64,000 nucleotides of DNA from assembly GCF_900215375.1 (NCBI RefSeq), contig NZ_OBEF01000013.1, positions 62,001-126,000 of the forward strand, written 5' to 3'. Below are positions 23,068 through 32,257 of the stretch, one piece after another. Below the pieces are notes generated by a model. It did no database searches, was not told where the DNA came from, and saw only the letters and a program-made list of their open reading frames with translations. Source of the stretch: Enterobacter sp. CC120223-11 (lineage in GTDB: Bacteria > Pseudomonadota > Gammaproteobacteria > Enterobacterales > Enterobacteriaceae). Position 1 is the first letter of the stretch, and every line of letters begins with the position of its first letter. A program made the translations under genes and the position numbers.

Positions 23068-24214
23068 CAGTGTCAGTCTCGTTCAAAAAATCCAGTGCTT
23101 CAGGCACCGGTAAATGATCAGGTTTTTTCGGCGGCGAACCGCCCGCCAGACGCCAGCGTTTGAGCTGCCAGACCCAGGCCAGCACTTCTGCCACGGCGGC
23201 GTACAGCGTGCCGGGAATTTGCTGACCAATCTCAGCATGGCGATACAGCGCACGCGCCAGCGGCGGCGCCTGCAATACAGGAATGCGGTTCTCCTCGCCC
23301 AGATCGCGAATTTTTAACGCGATAAGCCCGGCCCCTTTGGCCACCACCTTCGGCGCGCTCATCTTGCTCTCTTCATACTTCAGCGCCACCGCGTAGTGAG
23401 TCGGGTTCATCACAATCACATCCGCTTTCGGCACGTCCGCCATCATGCGACGACGCGCGGCAGCTCGCTGCATCTGACGAATGCGCCCTTTCACGTGCGG
23501 GTCGCCTTCGCTCTGCTTGAATTCATCGCGAATATCCTGCAGGGACATGCGCAGCTTTTTGATATGGCTGAAAATCTGGAAGAAGACGTCAAAACCCACC
23601 ATCGGGATCACGCCCAGCGCCACCAGCAGCGCGCACAGGCCCACCAGGTTCAGGGCATTGCCCATGGCGGTCATCGGCGATTCGCTGATAAGCCGCATCA
23701 TATCTGGCCAGTGGATCCAGACGAACAGCCCCGCCACGCAGCCCACCAGCACCGATTTCAGGATAGCCTTCAGCAGTTCAGCCGCCGACTGAGCGGAAAA
23801 CATGCGCCCAATTCCCGGCAGCGGGTTGAGCTTGTCGAATTTAAACGCGAGCGATTTCGGGCTGAATACCAGCCCGCCCAGCATCACCGGGCCGAGGATC
23901 GCCACAATCACCACGCCGACAATCAGCGGCATCAGCGCCAGCATCGCCTGCTTAATCAGGGAAATGATTTGCCCGAGGATCAGGTTCGGGTCGTTGACGA
24001 TGCTGTGGTCAAAATGCAGGCCCGATGAAAGCAGACCCGCCAGCCTGCGGGCCAGCGCTTCACCGCCGAACCACAGCACACAAACGCCAACCAGCAAAAT
24101 GAGAAATGAGGTCAGCTCGCGCGATCGCGGGATCTGCCCTTCCTCACGCGCTTTCTCAAGCCGTTGGGGTGTGGGGGCTTCTGTTTTGTCTTCGTTGTCG
24201 CTTTCGTCTGCCAC
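23060..24214 (-). CDS. flhB: Flagellar export switch protein FlhB
   Basis: Start set at GTG 24214 (VADESDNEDKTEAPTPQRLEKAREEGQIPRS), because AGGA lies eight bases upstream and 384 residues fits the family (382). An ATG three codons earlier would overlap that ribosome site. Four membrane segments; the autocleavage site NPTH (in VIVMNPTHYAVAL) sets the switch from hook to filament substrates. In E. coli flhB directly follows cheZ; here a 6.9-kb island intervenes. Confidence 0.96.
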   Translation of the reverse strand: MADESDNEDKTEAPTPQRLEKAREEGQIPRSRELTSFLILLVGVCVLWFGGEALARRLAGLLSSGLHFDHSIVNDPNLILGQIISLIKQAMLALMPLIVGVVIVAILGPVMLGGLVFSPKSLAFKFDKLNPLPGIGRMFSAQSAAELLKAILKSVLVGCVAGLFVWIHWPDMMRLISESPMTAMGNALNLVGLCALLVALGVIPMVGFDVFFQIFSHIKKLRMSLQDIRDEFKQSEGDPHVKGRIRQMQRAAARRRMMADVPKADVIVMNPTHYAVALKYEESKMSAPKVVAKGAGLIALKIRDLGEENRIPVLQAPPLARALYRHAEIGQQIPGTLYAAVAEVLAWVWQLKRWRLAGGSPPKKPDHLPVPEALDFLNETDTDG

Positions 24215-24296
24215 AGACAGCATCCTGCAAATACAGTTCTGAGGACATAATGCCAGCGAAGGGAAAGGCCAATGGACGGAAAAGGAGGTAAATGTG

Positions 24297-24320
24297 TGGG
24301 CTAATGGCTGCATTAGCCCA
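24297..24320 (-). terminator. Stem-loop after the hydroxybutyrate operon
   Basis: Ten-base perfect stem TGGGCTAATG/CATTAGCCCA with a four-base loop, 10 bases past the dehydrogenase stop and about 80 bases ahead of flhB. No T run, so termination strength is uncertain. Confidence 0.5.
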
Positions 24321-24329
24321 CGAAGAGGA

Positions 24330-25097
24330 TTACTGCGCGACCCAGCCGCCGTCCATATTCCAGGCGGCACCGCGAACCTGTTCGGCGGCGTCGCTGCACA
24401 GGAAGCAGGTCAGGCTGCCAAGCTGTTCGGGCGTGACGAACGCCCCGGAAGGCTGCTTCTCACCGAGCAGGCTGTCGCGGGCGGCATCCGGACTTTCCCC
24501 TTTGGCAATGCGGGCATCAATTTGCTGCTGCACCAGCGGCGTCAACACCCAGCCCGGGCAAAGCGCATTGCTGGTTATGCCCGTTTGCGCCAGCTCCAGC
24601 GCGGTAGTTTTGGTGAAGCCCACCACGCCGTGCTTCGCCGCCACGTACGCCGCCTTATTCTTTGAGGCCACCAGGCCATGCACCGAGGCAATGTTAATGA
24701 TGCGGCCCCAGTTTTTCGCCTTCATTCCTGGCAGCGCAAGCCGCGTGGTGTGAAACACCGCCGACAGATTGATGGCGAGAATGGCGTTCCATTTATCTAC
24801 CGGAAACTCATCCACCGGCGCGACGTACTGGATACCGGCGTTATTCACCAGAATATCGACCCCACCGAACTCAGCGCGCGCCCAGGCCATCATTTCCTCT
24901 ATCTGCCCGGCCGAACTTAAGTCCGCAGGATGATAGCCATACCTGACGCCCAACCCGTCGAGCTGCGCTTTTGCGCCGTCCACGTCGCCAAAGCCGTTGA
25001 GGATAATTGCCGCGCCCTGTTTTGCCAGCGCAATCGCGATCCCTAATCCAATCCCGCTGGTAGAGCCAGTCACCAGCGCAGTTTTGCCTTTCAGCAT
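24330..25097 (-). CDS. 3-hydroxybutyrate dehydrogenase (SDR family)
   Basis: 255 residues of the short-chain dehydrogenase family: TGSTSGIG nucleotide motif (10-17), NNAG (85-88) and the catalytic Ser138, Tyr151, Lys155 (IASVHG...YVAAK). It closely resembles D-3-hydroxybutyrate dehydrogenases (BdhA/HbdH), which oxidise D-3-hydroxybutyrate to acetoacetate with NAD+. The SVHG.VAS.NKAAYVAAKHG and LCPGWVLTPLV stretches are typical of that group. Last gene of the island; 11 bases separate it from the permease. Confidence 0.87.
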   Translation of the reverse strand: MLKGKTALVTGSTSGIGLGIAIALAKQGAAIILNGFGDVDGAKAQLDGLGVRYGYHPADLSSAGQIEEMMAWARAEFGGVDILVNNAGIQYVAPVDEFPVDKWNAILAINLSAVFHTTRLALPGMKAKNWGRIINIASVHGLVASKNKAAYVAAKHGVVGFTKTTALELAQTGITSNALCPGWVLTPLVQQQIDARIAKGESPDAARDSLLGEKQPSGAFVTPEQLGSLTCFLCSDAAEQVRGAAWNMDGGWVAQ

Positions 25098-25108
25098 GTG
25101 AAATCTCC

Positions 25109-26500
25109 TTAAACGATCCCGGTGGTGTAGTAGACGGCAATCACGAACAGCACCGCCAGACTTTTAATCAGGGTGATAGCAAAGATACCGCCGTAGGCCT
25201 GGCGATGGCTCAGACCCGTGATGGCGAGCAGAGTAATGACCGCGCCGTTGTGCGGCAGCGTGTCCATGCCACCGCTCGCCATCGACGCTACGCGGTGCAG
25301 CACCTCAAGCGGAATATTGGCGGCGTGGGCAGCGGCGATAAACGTATCGGACATGGCCGCCAGCGCGATGCTCATCCCGCCAGAGGCGGACCCCGTGATC
25401 CCCGCAAGCGTGGTGACGCTGATCGCTTCGTTCAGTAGCGGGTTAGGGATAGCCGCGAGTCCCTTCGACAGCACCAGGAAACCCGGCAGCGCCGCAATCA
25501 CCGCGCCAAAGCCATACTCGGATGCTGTGTTCATTGCCGCCAGAATGGCCCCGGACACCGCCGTTCGGCTCCCCTCGGCCATGCGCCCACGAATTTGACG
25601 AAAACCGCCAATCAGCACGACCAGAATGCCGATGACCAGAGCCGCTTCCACGGCCCAAATCGCGGTGATTTTTTTCACGTCAGTGTCAATGGGTGCCGCA
25701 AGACCCGGCAGCACCAGTTGATGTGACGCGCCGTACCACTCGGGGATCCAGCGCGTGAACAGCAGGTTAAACAGCCCCACCAGGATCAGCGGCGCAATGG
25801 CCAACAGCGGGTTGGGCAGAGCAATGTTATCTGGGGTTTCCGGTTCGTTTTGCAGATCCGTGCCATAGCCTTCTCCGCGCGACAGCGCTTTACGGCGCTG
25901 CACGTCGAGGTAAAAAAGCCCAACGGCGATGATAAACAGCGAACCAATCAGCCCCAGCCACGGCGCGGCCCAGGCGTTAGTGCCAAAGAAGCTGGTAGGA
26001 ATGATGTTCTGGATTTGCGGCGTGCCCGGCAGCGCGTCCATGGTGAAAGAGAATGCGCCCAGCGCGACCGTCGCCGGAATCAGGCGCTTCGGGATGCCGC
26101 TCTGGCGGAACAGCTCGGCGGCAAAGGGATAGACGGCAAAGGCCACCACGAACAGCGACACTCCGCCATAGGTCAGCAGCGCGCAAACCAGTACGATCAC
26201 AGGAATCGCGTGACGGCGCCCGAGAATGCGGATGGCGGCGGCCACAATCGAGCGGGAAAAGCCTGACAGCTCAATCAGCTTGCCAAAAATCGCGCCCAGC
26301 AGAAACACCGGGAAGTAGAGTTTCACAAAGCCGACCATTTTTTCCATAAACAGGCCGGTGAACGCCGGGGCCACAGCGCTCGGTTCGGTCAGCAGCACCG
26401 CACCCAGCGCCGCTATCGGGGCAAACAGTATCACGCTGTAGCCGCGATAGGCGGCCAGCATCAGCAGGGCCAGTGCGGCCAGGGCAATCAATACGCTCAT
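25109..26500 (-). CDS. GntP-family permease, probable 3-hydroxybutyrate carrier
   Basis: Start at ATG 26500 (MSVLIALAALALLMLAAYRG), preceded by TGGAG at good spacing; two further in-frame starts lie just upstream. 463 residues with about 12-14 membrane segments and the GntP-type core (YGGVSLFVVAFAVYPFA, SASGGMSIALAAMSDTF, SGGMDTLPHNGAV). The family carries gluconate and related hydroxyacids. Its place between dehydrogenase genes of acetoacetate metabolism makes 3-hydroxybutyrate or another short hydroxyacid the likely substrate. Confidence 0.82.
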   Translation of the reverse strand: MSVLIALAALALLMLAAYRGYSVILFAPIAALGAVLLTEPSAVAPAFTGLFMEKMVGFVKLYFPVFLLGAIFGKLIELSGFSRSIVAAAIRILGRRHAIPVIVLVCALLTYGGVSLFVVAFAVYPFAAELFRQSGIPKRLIPATVALGAFSFTMDALPGTPQIQNIIPTSFFGTNAWAAPWLGLIGSLFIIAVGLFYLDVQRRKALSRGEGYGTDLQNEPETPDNIALPNPLLAIAPLILVGLFNLLFTRWIPEWYGASHQLVLPGLAAPIDTDVKKITAIWAVEAALVIGILVVLIGGFRQIRGRMAEGSRTAVSGAILAAMNTASEYGFGAVIAALPGFLVLSKGLAAIPNPLLNEAISVTTLAGITGSASGGMSIALAAMSDTFIAAAHAANIPLEVLHRVASMASGGMDTLPHNGAVITLLAITGLSHRQAYGGIFAITLIKSLAVLFVIAVYYTTGIV

Positions 26501-26543
26501 CATCACTCCAGAATTATTGTCATTGTGGGTACAGATAAAGTGA

Positions 26544-27464
26544 CTACGGCTTCAGGGCGTGGCGCATTTGCCAGACCCGTCGCTCACGAATGCGTTCCCT
26601 GCGCGCCTCATCCCATTGATAAAATCCCTGCCCGCTGCGTTCACCGGTCTGGCCTGCCGCCACCTTGTCGCGAACCAGCGCCATCATCTCTTCGCCGCTG
26701 GCGAGTTCCGGCAGCAGGTGGGCACAAATATCGGCAACGGTATTCAGTCCAGTCATGTCGGCGGCCTCCAGCGGGCCCACCATGCCGTAGCGACGCCCAA
26801 GCGAAGCACGCATCACGCGATCGACCTCCTCGGCCGTGGCGATCCCGCTCCCGACGATGTGCAGTGCTTCACGCAGAAGCGCAAACTGCAGCCGGTTGCC
26901 AATAAACCCCGGCGCGGCCCGATTCAGGCGCACGGCTTCAAGGCCCATTTCGCTGAACAGCGTCTGGAGCCCCTCGAGGTAAGCCGGGACGGTCGCGCTG
27001 CCGGGTACCAATTCCACCAGTGGAATAAAGTGCGGCGGATGCCAGAAGTGGGCGATCAGCAGGCGTTCAGGATGACGCATATTTTCTGCCAGCCTGTCGG
27101 GCAGCAGGCCGCTGGTGTTGCTGGCAATAATCGTCTGCGGCGAAACGCAGTCTTCCAGCATCGCGTAAAGCTTGTGCTTGAGTTCGAGCTGCTCAGGAAT
27201 CGCTTCGACGATCAGTTCACAATCGCGCAGGCTGTCCATGAAGGACGTTGTTTCGATTCGGGCCAGCACGGAGGCCTTGTTCTTCGGTTCAAACTGGCCC
27301 GCATCGCTCAGCTCATCCAGGATGGCCGCCGCCGTTGTGTTCACCGCCGCCAGCCGGGCCAGGTCGTTATCGAGCAGCAATACGGATTTCCCCGCGCGGG
27401 CAAAAGCGGTGGCAATCCCCACGCCCATCAGGCCTGCGCCAATCACACAGTAACGATGCTGCAT
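26544..27464 (-). CDS. 3-hydroxyacyl-CoA dehydrogenase-family protein
   Basis: Start at ATG 27464 (MQHRYCVIGAGLMGVGIATAFARAG) with GGAGG upstream; 306 residues. NAD-binding GAGLMG at 9-14, then SNTSGLLP and the AHFWHPPHFIPLVELVPG stretch holding the catalytic His, and a C-terminal helical domain (GFIGNRLQFALLREAL). It resembles the small-acid branch (lambda-crystallin/carnitine-dehydrogenase-like) as much as classic 3-hydroxybutyryl-CoA dehydrogenase. Substrate could be L-3-hydroxybutyryl-CoA or a free 3-hydroxyacid. ATG overlaps the thiolase stop (TGATG). Confidence 0.8.
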   Translation of the reverse strand: MQHRYCVIGAGLMGVGIATAFARAGKSVLLLDNDLARLAAVNTTAAAILDELSDAGQFEPKNKASVLARIETTSFMDSLRDCELIVEAIPEQLELKHKLYAMLEDCVSPQTIIASNTSGLLPDRLAENMRHPERLLIAHFWHPPHFIPLVELVPGSATVPAYLEGLQTLFSEMGLEAVRLNRAAPGFIGNRLQFALLREALHIVGSGIATAEEVDRVMRASLGRRYGMVGPLEAADMTGLNTVADICAHLLPELASGEEMMALVRDKVAAGQTGERSGQGFYQWDEARRERIRERRVWQMRHALKP

Positions 27465-28654
27465 CAGTTCCCTCCTCTTTCGATGGCCATCGCCACGCCC
27501 ATTCCGCCACCGACGCACAGCGTCGCCAGCCCCTTCTGAGCCTCCCGGCGCTGCATTTCATACAGCAGCGAGACCAGAATGCGGGAGCCGGAAGCGCCAA
27601 TCGGATGCCCAAGCGCGATCGCCCCGCCGTTGACGTTTACCCGCTGCGGATCCAGCCCAAGACTTTGCAACACCACCAGCGCCTGCACGGCAAAGGCTTC
27701 GTTGCCTTCCACCAGATCGAGTTCATCGATATTCCAGCCCGCTTTCGCCAGACAAGCCTGCGTGGCAGGCACTGGGCCAAAGCCCATAATTTGCGGATCG
27801 ACGCCTGCACTGGCATATCCCGCGATGCGCGCCAGCACCGGTAATTTCATCTCGCGAGCCAAATCTTCACTCATCAGCATCACCGCCGCGGCCCCGTCGT
27901 TGAGAGTCGAGGCATTCCCGGCCGTGACCGTTCCACCCTGCGGTAAAAAGGCCGGGCGCAGCACCGCCAGGCTCTCCTGGGTGGTTTCTTTACGCGGCTG
28001 TTCGTCGGCGTCGATCACTCGCGTTTTGCCCTTTCCGACAGGCACAGTGACCGGCGTGATTTCTGCGCTGAAGCGACCGGCCTCCTGTGCGGCAGCCGCT
28101 TTTTGCTGCGAGGCAACGGCAAAGGCGTCCTGCTGTTCCCGGCTCACCGAGTAGCGCGAGGCCAGGTTTTCAGCAGTGATGCCCATGTGGTAATCGTGAA
28201 AGGCATCCCACAGTCCATCCTGAATCATGCTGTCCTGAATCTGTCGATGCCCGGCCCGCAGCCCGGAACGGGCGCCTGGCAGGAGGTATGGCGCATTGCT
28301 CATACTCTCCTGGCCCCCGGCAATCACCACACGAGCATCACCGAGCGCGATGGCACGGGCCCCTTCAATGACCGCCTGCAATCCTGAACCGCAAACCAGA
28401 TTCAGCGTCATAGCGGGCGTTGTGACTGGCAGACCTGCTTTAATAGCGCTCTGACGAGCCGGATTTTGCCCGCAGCCCGCGGTTAACACCTGCCCCATCA
28501 GCACGCTGTCTACAAGCGAGGTATCAAGGCCCGTTTTTTTGAGCAGTTCGCCAATCACAATAGCCCCAAGCTCATTGGCCGCCAGCAGCGAAAGGCTGCC
28601 CTGAAAAGCGCCAATCGGCGTGCGCGTGGCAGCCACGATGACGACGTTATGCAT
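27464..28654 (-). CDS. Acetyl-CoA C-acetyltransferase (thiolase)
   Basis: Start at ATG 28654 (MHNVVIVAATRTPIGAFQGSL), 396 residues, the standard thiolase length. Catalytic residues are in place: Cys88 (LNLVCGSGLQA), the His of GGAIALGHPIGASG and Cys of TLCVGGGMG. Cleaves acetoacetyl-CoA to two acetyl-CoA, the last step of acetoacetate use; AtoB-like. The start lies inside the end of the CoA-transferase beta gene (8-base overlap). Confidence 0.9.
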   Translation of the reverse strand: MHNVVIVAATRTPIGAFQGSLSLLAANELGAIVIGELLKKTGLDTSLVDSVLMGQVLTAGCGQNPARQSAIKAGLPVTTPAMTLNLVCGSGLQAVIEGARAIALGDARVVIAGGQESMSNAPYLLPGARSGLRAGHRQIQDSMIQDGLWDAFHDYHMGITAENLASRYSVSREQQDAFAVASQQKAAAAQEAGRFSAEITPVTVPVGKGKTRVIDADEQPRKETTQESLAVLRPAFLPQGGTVTAGNASTLNDGAAAVMLMSEDLAREMKLPVLARIAGYASAGVDPQIMGFGPVPATQACLAKAGWNIDELDLVEGNEAFAVQALVVLQSLGLDPQRVNVNGGAIALGHPIGASGSRILVSLLYEMQRREAQKGLATLCVGGGMGVAMAIERGGN

Positions 28655-29321
28655 AATGACTCTCCTCACCAAACTGCATCTCCGGCACGTGGTCAGGCAC
28701 GACCAGCCGCCCGGCTGTTTTGCTGACGATCTCCTCGACGCTGACGCCAGGCGCACGCTCTTTCAGTACAAATGCACCGTCACGAATCTCAAGCCACGCC
28801 AGATCGGTGAGCACCTGGCGAATGCAGCCCGCCCCCGTCAGCGGCAGCGTGCAGCGCGAAAGCAGCTTGGACTCTCCGTTGCGCGCCGCGTGGGTCATAA
28901 CCACGATGATATTTTCCGCGCCCGCGACAAGATCCATCGCCCCGCCCATCCCTTTCACCATCTTTCCCGGGATCATCCATGAGGCGATATTGCCCTCAAC
29001 GTCCACCTCGAACGCGCCGAGCACGGTAAGGTCCACGTGACCACCGCGGATCATGGCGAAGGAGTCGGCGGAGTTAAAAATGGCAGCTCCGGGGCGAGCG
29101 GTGACGGTCTGCTTTCCGGCGTTGATCATGTCGGCATCCAGCTCGGCTTCGGTGGGAAAGCTCCCCATCCCGAGCAGGCCATTTTCGGATTGCAGCATCA
29201 CGTCCATACCGTCTGGTACGTAGTTGGCCACCAGCGTCGGAATACCGATGCCAAGATTGACGTAATAGCCGTCGCGCAGTTCGCGTGCCACACGCTGCGC
29301 CATCTGTTCACGAGTCAACAT
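28647..29321 (-). CDS. 3-oxoacid CoA-transferase subunit B (AtoA/ScoB-like)
   Basis: 224 residues. The catalytic glutamate that forms the CoA thioester is visible as Glu46 in QSENGLLGMG. Other family stretches: GYYVNLGIGIPTLV and GMGGAMDLVAG. With subunit A it activates acetoacetate by CoA transfer; whether the donor is succinyl-CoA (Sco) or acetyl-CoA (Ato) cannot be read from sequence. Subunit A gene ends 9 bases upstream. Confidence 0.9.
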   Translation of the reverse strand: MLTREQMAQRVARELRDGYYVNLGIGIPTLVANYVPDGMDVMLQSENGLLGMGSFPTEAELDADMINAGKQTVTARPGAAIFNSADSFAMIRGGHVDLTVLGAFEVDVEGNIASWMIPGKMVKGMGGAMDLVAGAENIIVVMTHAARNGESKLLSRCTLPLTGAGCIRQVLTDLAWLEIRDGAFVLKERAPGVSVEEIVSKTAGRLVVPDHVPEMQFGEESHYA

Positions 29322-29330
29322 CCTGGCTCC

Positions 29331-30029
29331 TTATGTGCGCAGCGTGCGCTGTTCAATGCGTTTTTCGAAATGCCCCTGAATGAGGCGATCGACGTAGATA
29401 CCCGGGGTATGAATGGCGGCCGGGTCTAGCTCGCCCGGAGGTACTATCTCTTCCACTTCCACCACGGTGATGCGCCCGGCGCAGGCCATCAGCGGGTTGA
29501 AGTTTTGTGCCGTGTGGCGATAGATAACGTTGCCGTACCAGTCCGCTTTCCAGCCCTTCACAATGGCGAAGTCGCCGCGTAAAGCCTGCTCCAGGATATA
29601 AGGCCGACCGTCAAAGTCGCGTACCTCTTTACCTTCGGCGACAGGCGTGCCGTAGCCGGTGGCGGTGTAAAACGCCGGAATGCCTGCCCCACCCGCCCGC
29701 AGCTTTTCCGCCAGCGTTCCCTGCGGGGTGAGCTCTGCTTCCAGCTCACCGGAGATCACCTGTTGTTCGAACAGCGCGTTTTCGCCAACATAAGAGGCGA
29801 TCACCTTTTTGATTTGCCTTGTTTCCAGCAGCAACCCCAGACCGAAACCGTCCACGCCGCAGTTATTGGAAACTACGGTCAAATTCTTCACCGCACGGCG
29901 ACGAATTTCTGCAATCAGGTTTTCCGGTATACCGCAGAGGCCAAACCCGCCTGCCAGTACGGTCATGCCATCGGTAATGCCTTCCAGCGCTTCGGCGTAG
30001 CTGCCAACGCGTTTATCCAGTCCTGCCAT
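29331..30029 (-). CDS. 3-oxoacid CoA-transferase subunit A (AtoD/ScoA-like)
   Basis: 232 residues with the family I CoA-transferase signature [13 protein letters not shown] near 27-39 and [15 protein letters not shown] near 54-68. First gene of the six-gene leftward operon; a divergent LysR gene faces it across 139 bases, the usual arrangement for activation by that regulator. Confidence 0.9.
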   Translation of the reverse strand: MAGLDKRVGSYAEALEGITDGMTVLAGGFGLCGIPENLIAEIRRRAVKNLTVVSNNCGVDGFGLGLLLETRQIKKVIASYVGENALFEQQVISGELEAELTPQGTLAEKLRAGGAGIPAFYTATGYGTPVAEGKEVRDFDGRPYILEQALRGDFAIVKGWKADWYGNVIYRHTAQNFNPLMACAGRITVVEVEEIVPPGELDPAAIHTPGIYVDRLIQGHFEKRIEQRTLRT

Positions 30030-30071
30030 TGCCTGCCCTCCTTTTATGGTGGAGGCATCATCACGGGCAGG

Positions 30072-30113
30072 AACTCATCTGTTAATTTTGAATTTGTGAG
30101 CGATTGATGAGTT
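30072..30113. promoter_or_regulatory. Inverted repeat in the LysR-operon intergenic region
   Basis: Perfect eight-base arms AACTCATC and GATGAGTT, 26 bases apart, centred between the divergent genes. A nearby direct repeat AAATCAAT occurs twice (30118-30143). Suitable for a LysR tetramer; binding is inferred. Confidence 0.45.
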
Positions 30114-30168
30114 TTCTAAATCAATAAATTGTTAAATCAATGTTTTCATATCGTTAAGAAAAACAAAA

Positions 30169-31062
30169 ATGAAAATGAGCATCAAACAGTTACGCGCGTT
30201 TTTAGCGGTAGCTCACACTCTGAACTTTGCTCTGGCGAGTGAAAAACTGAATATGTCGCAGCCTGCCCTGAGCCTTGCTATCCACAGTCTGGAAGATGCC
30301 CTCGGCGGAATGCTGTTCACCCGAACCACCCGACGCGTGGCGCTGACGGCAGAGGGTGATGCCTTTTTCCCGATGGCACGACGGCTGCTGGCCGACTGGG
30401 ATAACACCGAAGAAGCCATGCGCCAGCGCTTTACCCTGCAAACCGGGAAAGTATCCGTGGCGGCGATGCCCTCCTTTGCCGCCAATGCCCTGCCGCCGGT
30501 GCTGAAAACCTTTCGCGACCGCTATCGTGGCGTGAACGTGACCGTGCATGATGTGATCAATGAGCAGGTGATTGAAATGGTGAGCGAGGGGCGCGTGGAA
30601 ATGGGCGTGGCGTTCGAGCCTGCGGCATCGTCCAGCCTGCAATTTACGCCATTAGGGGTGGATCGTTTTGTGGCTGTTGTTCCACAGCACAGCCCGCTGG
30701 CACAGAAGCCGCACGTCACCTGGCGAGAATTGCTGATGTCCGATTTCATCACCCTCCAGCGCCCGTCCGCCGTGCGTATCCTGCTGGAAGAGACGTTGAT
30801 TCAGCACGGACATGCGCTGAAGGTCGCGTTTGAAAGCCATCAACTGGTCACCGTCGGCAGGATGGTGGCAAACGGGCTTGGCGTCAGCGCCGTGCCCGCC
30901 TTATGCGAAGCACAAATGGGAGAGCTGGGCGCGGTGTGCGTCCCGCTGGGAAACCCGGTAATTGAGCGTCAGATTGGCGTGATCCGTACGGCCCACGGCC
31001 AGCTTTCCACGGCCGCTGCCGCTCTGCTTAACACGATCCTGCAACAGTGTCAGCCGCGATAA
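30169..31062 (+). CDS. LysR-family regulator of the hydroxybutyrate operon
   Basis: 297 residues. N-terminal winged helix-turn-helix (SIKQLRAFLAVAHTLNFALASEKLNMSQPALSLAIHSLE in two halves, residues 4-42) followed by a periplasmic-binding-like effector domain. The start is ambiguous between 30169 and an ATG two codons later. Divergent orientation to atoD-like gene points to control of that operon, possibly sensing acetoacetate or a related acid; the effector is not deducible. Confidence 0.88.
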   Translation: MKMSIKQLRAFLAVAHTLNFALASEKLNMSQPALSLAIHSLEDALGGMLFTRTTRRVALTAEGDAFFPMARRLLADWDNTEEAMRQRFTLQTGKVSVAAMPSFAANALPPVLKTFRDRYRGVNVTVHDVINEQVIEMVSEGRVEMGVAFEPAASSSLQFTPLGVDRFVAVVPQHSPLAQKPHVTWRELLMSDFITLQRPSAVRILLEETLIQHGHALKVAFESHQLVTVGRMVANGLGVSAVPALCEAQMGELGAVCVPLGNPVIERQIGVIRTAHGQLSTAAAALLNTILQQCQPR

Positions 31063-31071
31063 AAAGCAACA

Positions 31072-31087
31072 GGAGGCCGAAGCCTCC
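31072..31087. terminator. Hairpin after the LysR gene
   Basis: Stem GGAGGC/GCCTCC with tetraloop CGAA, 10 bases after the LysR stop. On the minus strand a five-T run follows some bases later. Weak to moderate terminator. Confidence 0.45.
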
Positions 31088-31099
31088 CGTTACATTCCT

Positions 31100-31175
31100 G
31101 CCCGGTGGCGGCTACGCCTTACCGGGCCTACGGTGTTTCAAGGTACGGGCCGCAGGCCGGATAAGCATCAGCGCC
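31100..31175. repeat. REP/BIME-like repeat pair
   Basis: A REP-type palindrome (GCCCGGT ... TTACCGGGCCTAC, 31100-31131) is followed by a degenerate opposing unit (GCAGGCCGGATAAGC). This is the standard enterobacterial intergenic repeat found between convergent genes, here lysR and cheZ. Confidence 0.75.
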
Positions 31176-31197
31176 ATCCTGCAATCTGCCCGACAAA

Positions 31198-31842
31198 TCA
31201 GAACCCTAAACTGTCCAGCAAATCGTCCACCTGGTCCTGACTTGCAACCACGCCCGCCTTGCTGGTGTCCATTTGCGGGCCATTGAGCAGGCTTTCGTTC
31301 TCCCGCTTCTGGCGTGCGTTCTGGTCAGGCATGTTTTCCAGCAGCACCATCAGCAACTGGCGCTCAATCTCCTGGATAACGTCCATCATCCGCTTGATCA
31401 CCTGCCCGGTCAGATCCTGGAAGTCCTGCGCCATCATGATTTCCAGCAGTTGGGCATTGGTGAAGCTGGTGTGCTTTGGTACCTCCGACAGGTAGCTTCG
31501 GGTGTCGGTCACCAGCTCGCGGGCATCGCTCAGCTCGAGCGGGTTTTCAAACCACTCATCCCAGCGGCCGGAGAGCGCTTTGGCTTCCTTTTCCATCTGG
31601 TTTTGATGAGGCTGCGAAAGCTCCACACAGTTCAACGCGCGCTCTGCGGCCTGTGCGGTCATCTGCACGACGTAATCCAGACGGTCGCGGGCATCCGGGA
31701 TAGCCTCTGCCGCTTCGGCAATGGCCTGGTCAAGACCGAGCTCGCGCAGGCTGTCGCGCAGCATGCGGGTCAGGCTGCCGATTCGGGCGATAATGTCGCC
31801 CGCTGAATGCTCGTCACTCGGTTTCATGGGGTGTTGAGTCAT
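31198..31842 (-). CDS. cheZ: CheY-P phosphatase CheZ
   Basis: 214 residues, family length. Dephosphorylates CheY-P to end the tumble signal. Long helical hairpin with the catalytic Gln in [19 protein letters not shown], and the C-terminal CheY-binding peptide [11 protein letters not shown]. Last gene of tar-tap-cheRBYZ; cheY ends 10 bases upstream. Confidence 0.98.
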   Translation of the reverse strand: MTQHPMKPSDEHSAGDIIARIGSLTRMLRDSLRELGLDQAIAEAAEAIPDARDRLDYVVQMTAQAAERALNCVELSQPHQNQMEKEAKALSGRWDEWFENPLELSDARELVTDTRSYLSEVPKHTSFTNAQLLEIMMAQDFQDLTGQVIKRMMDVIQEIERQLLMVLLENMPDQNARQKRENESLLNGPQMDTSKAGVVASQDQVDDLLDSLGF

Positions 31843-31852
31843 CGTCAGGGCC

Positions 31853-32242
<390 letters not shown>

Positions 32243-32257
32243 TTATTTTTACTCCCC

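Noticed and set aside
21223-23163. A 646-codon open frame on the plus strand
   Set aside because: It lies wholly opposite flhA. The translation is rich in His, Arg and Gln with no recognisable domain, the usual antisense shadow of a GC-rich gene.
24330-31062. Integrative element or prophage origin of the hydroxybutyrate island
   Set aside because: No integrase, transposase, terminal repeats or tRNA target site at either edge, and base use looks like the neighbours. Transfer may have happened but no trace of the vehicle is visible.
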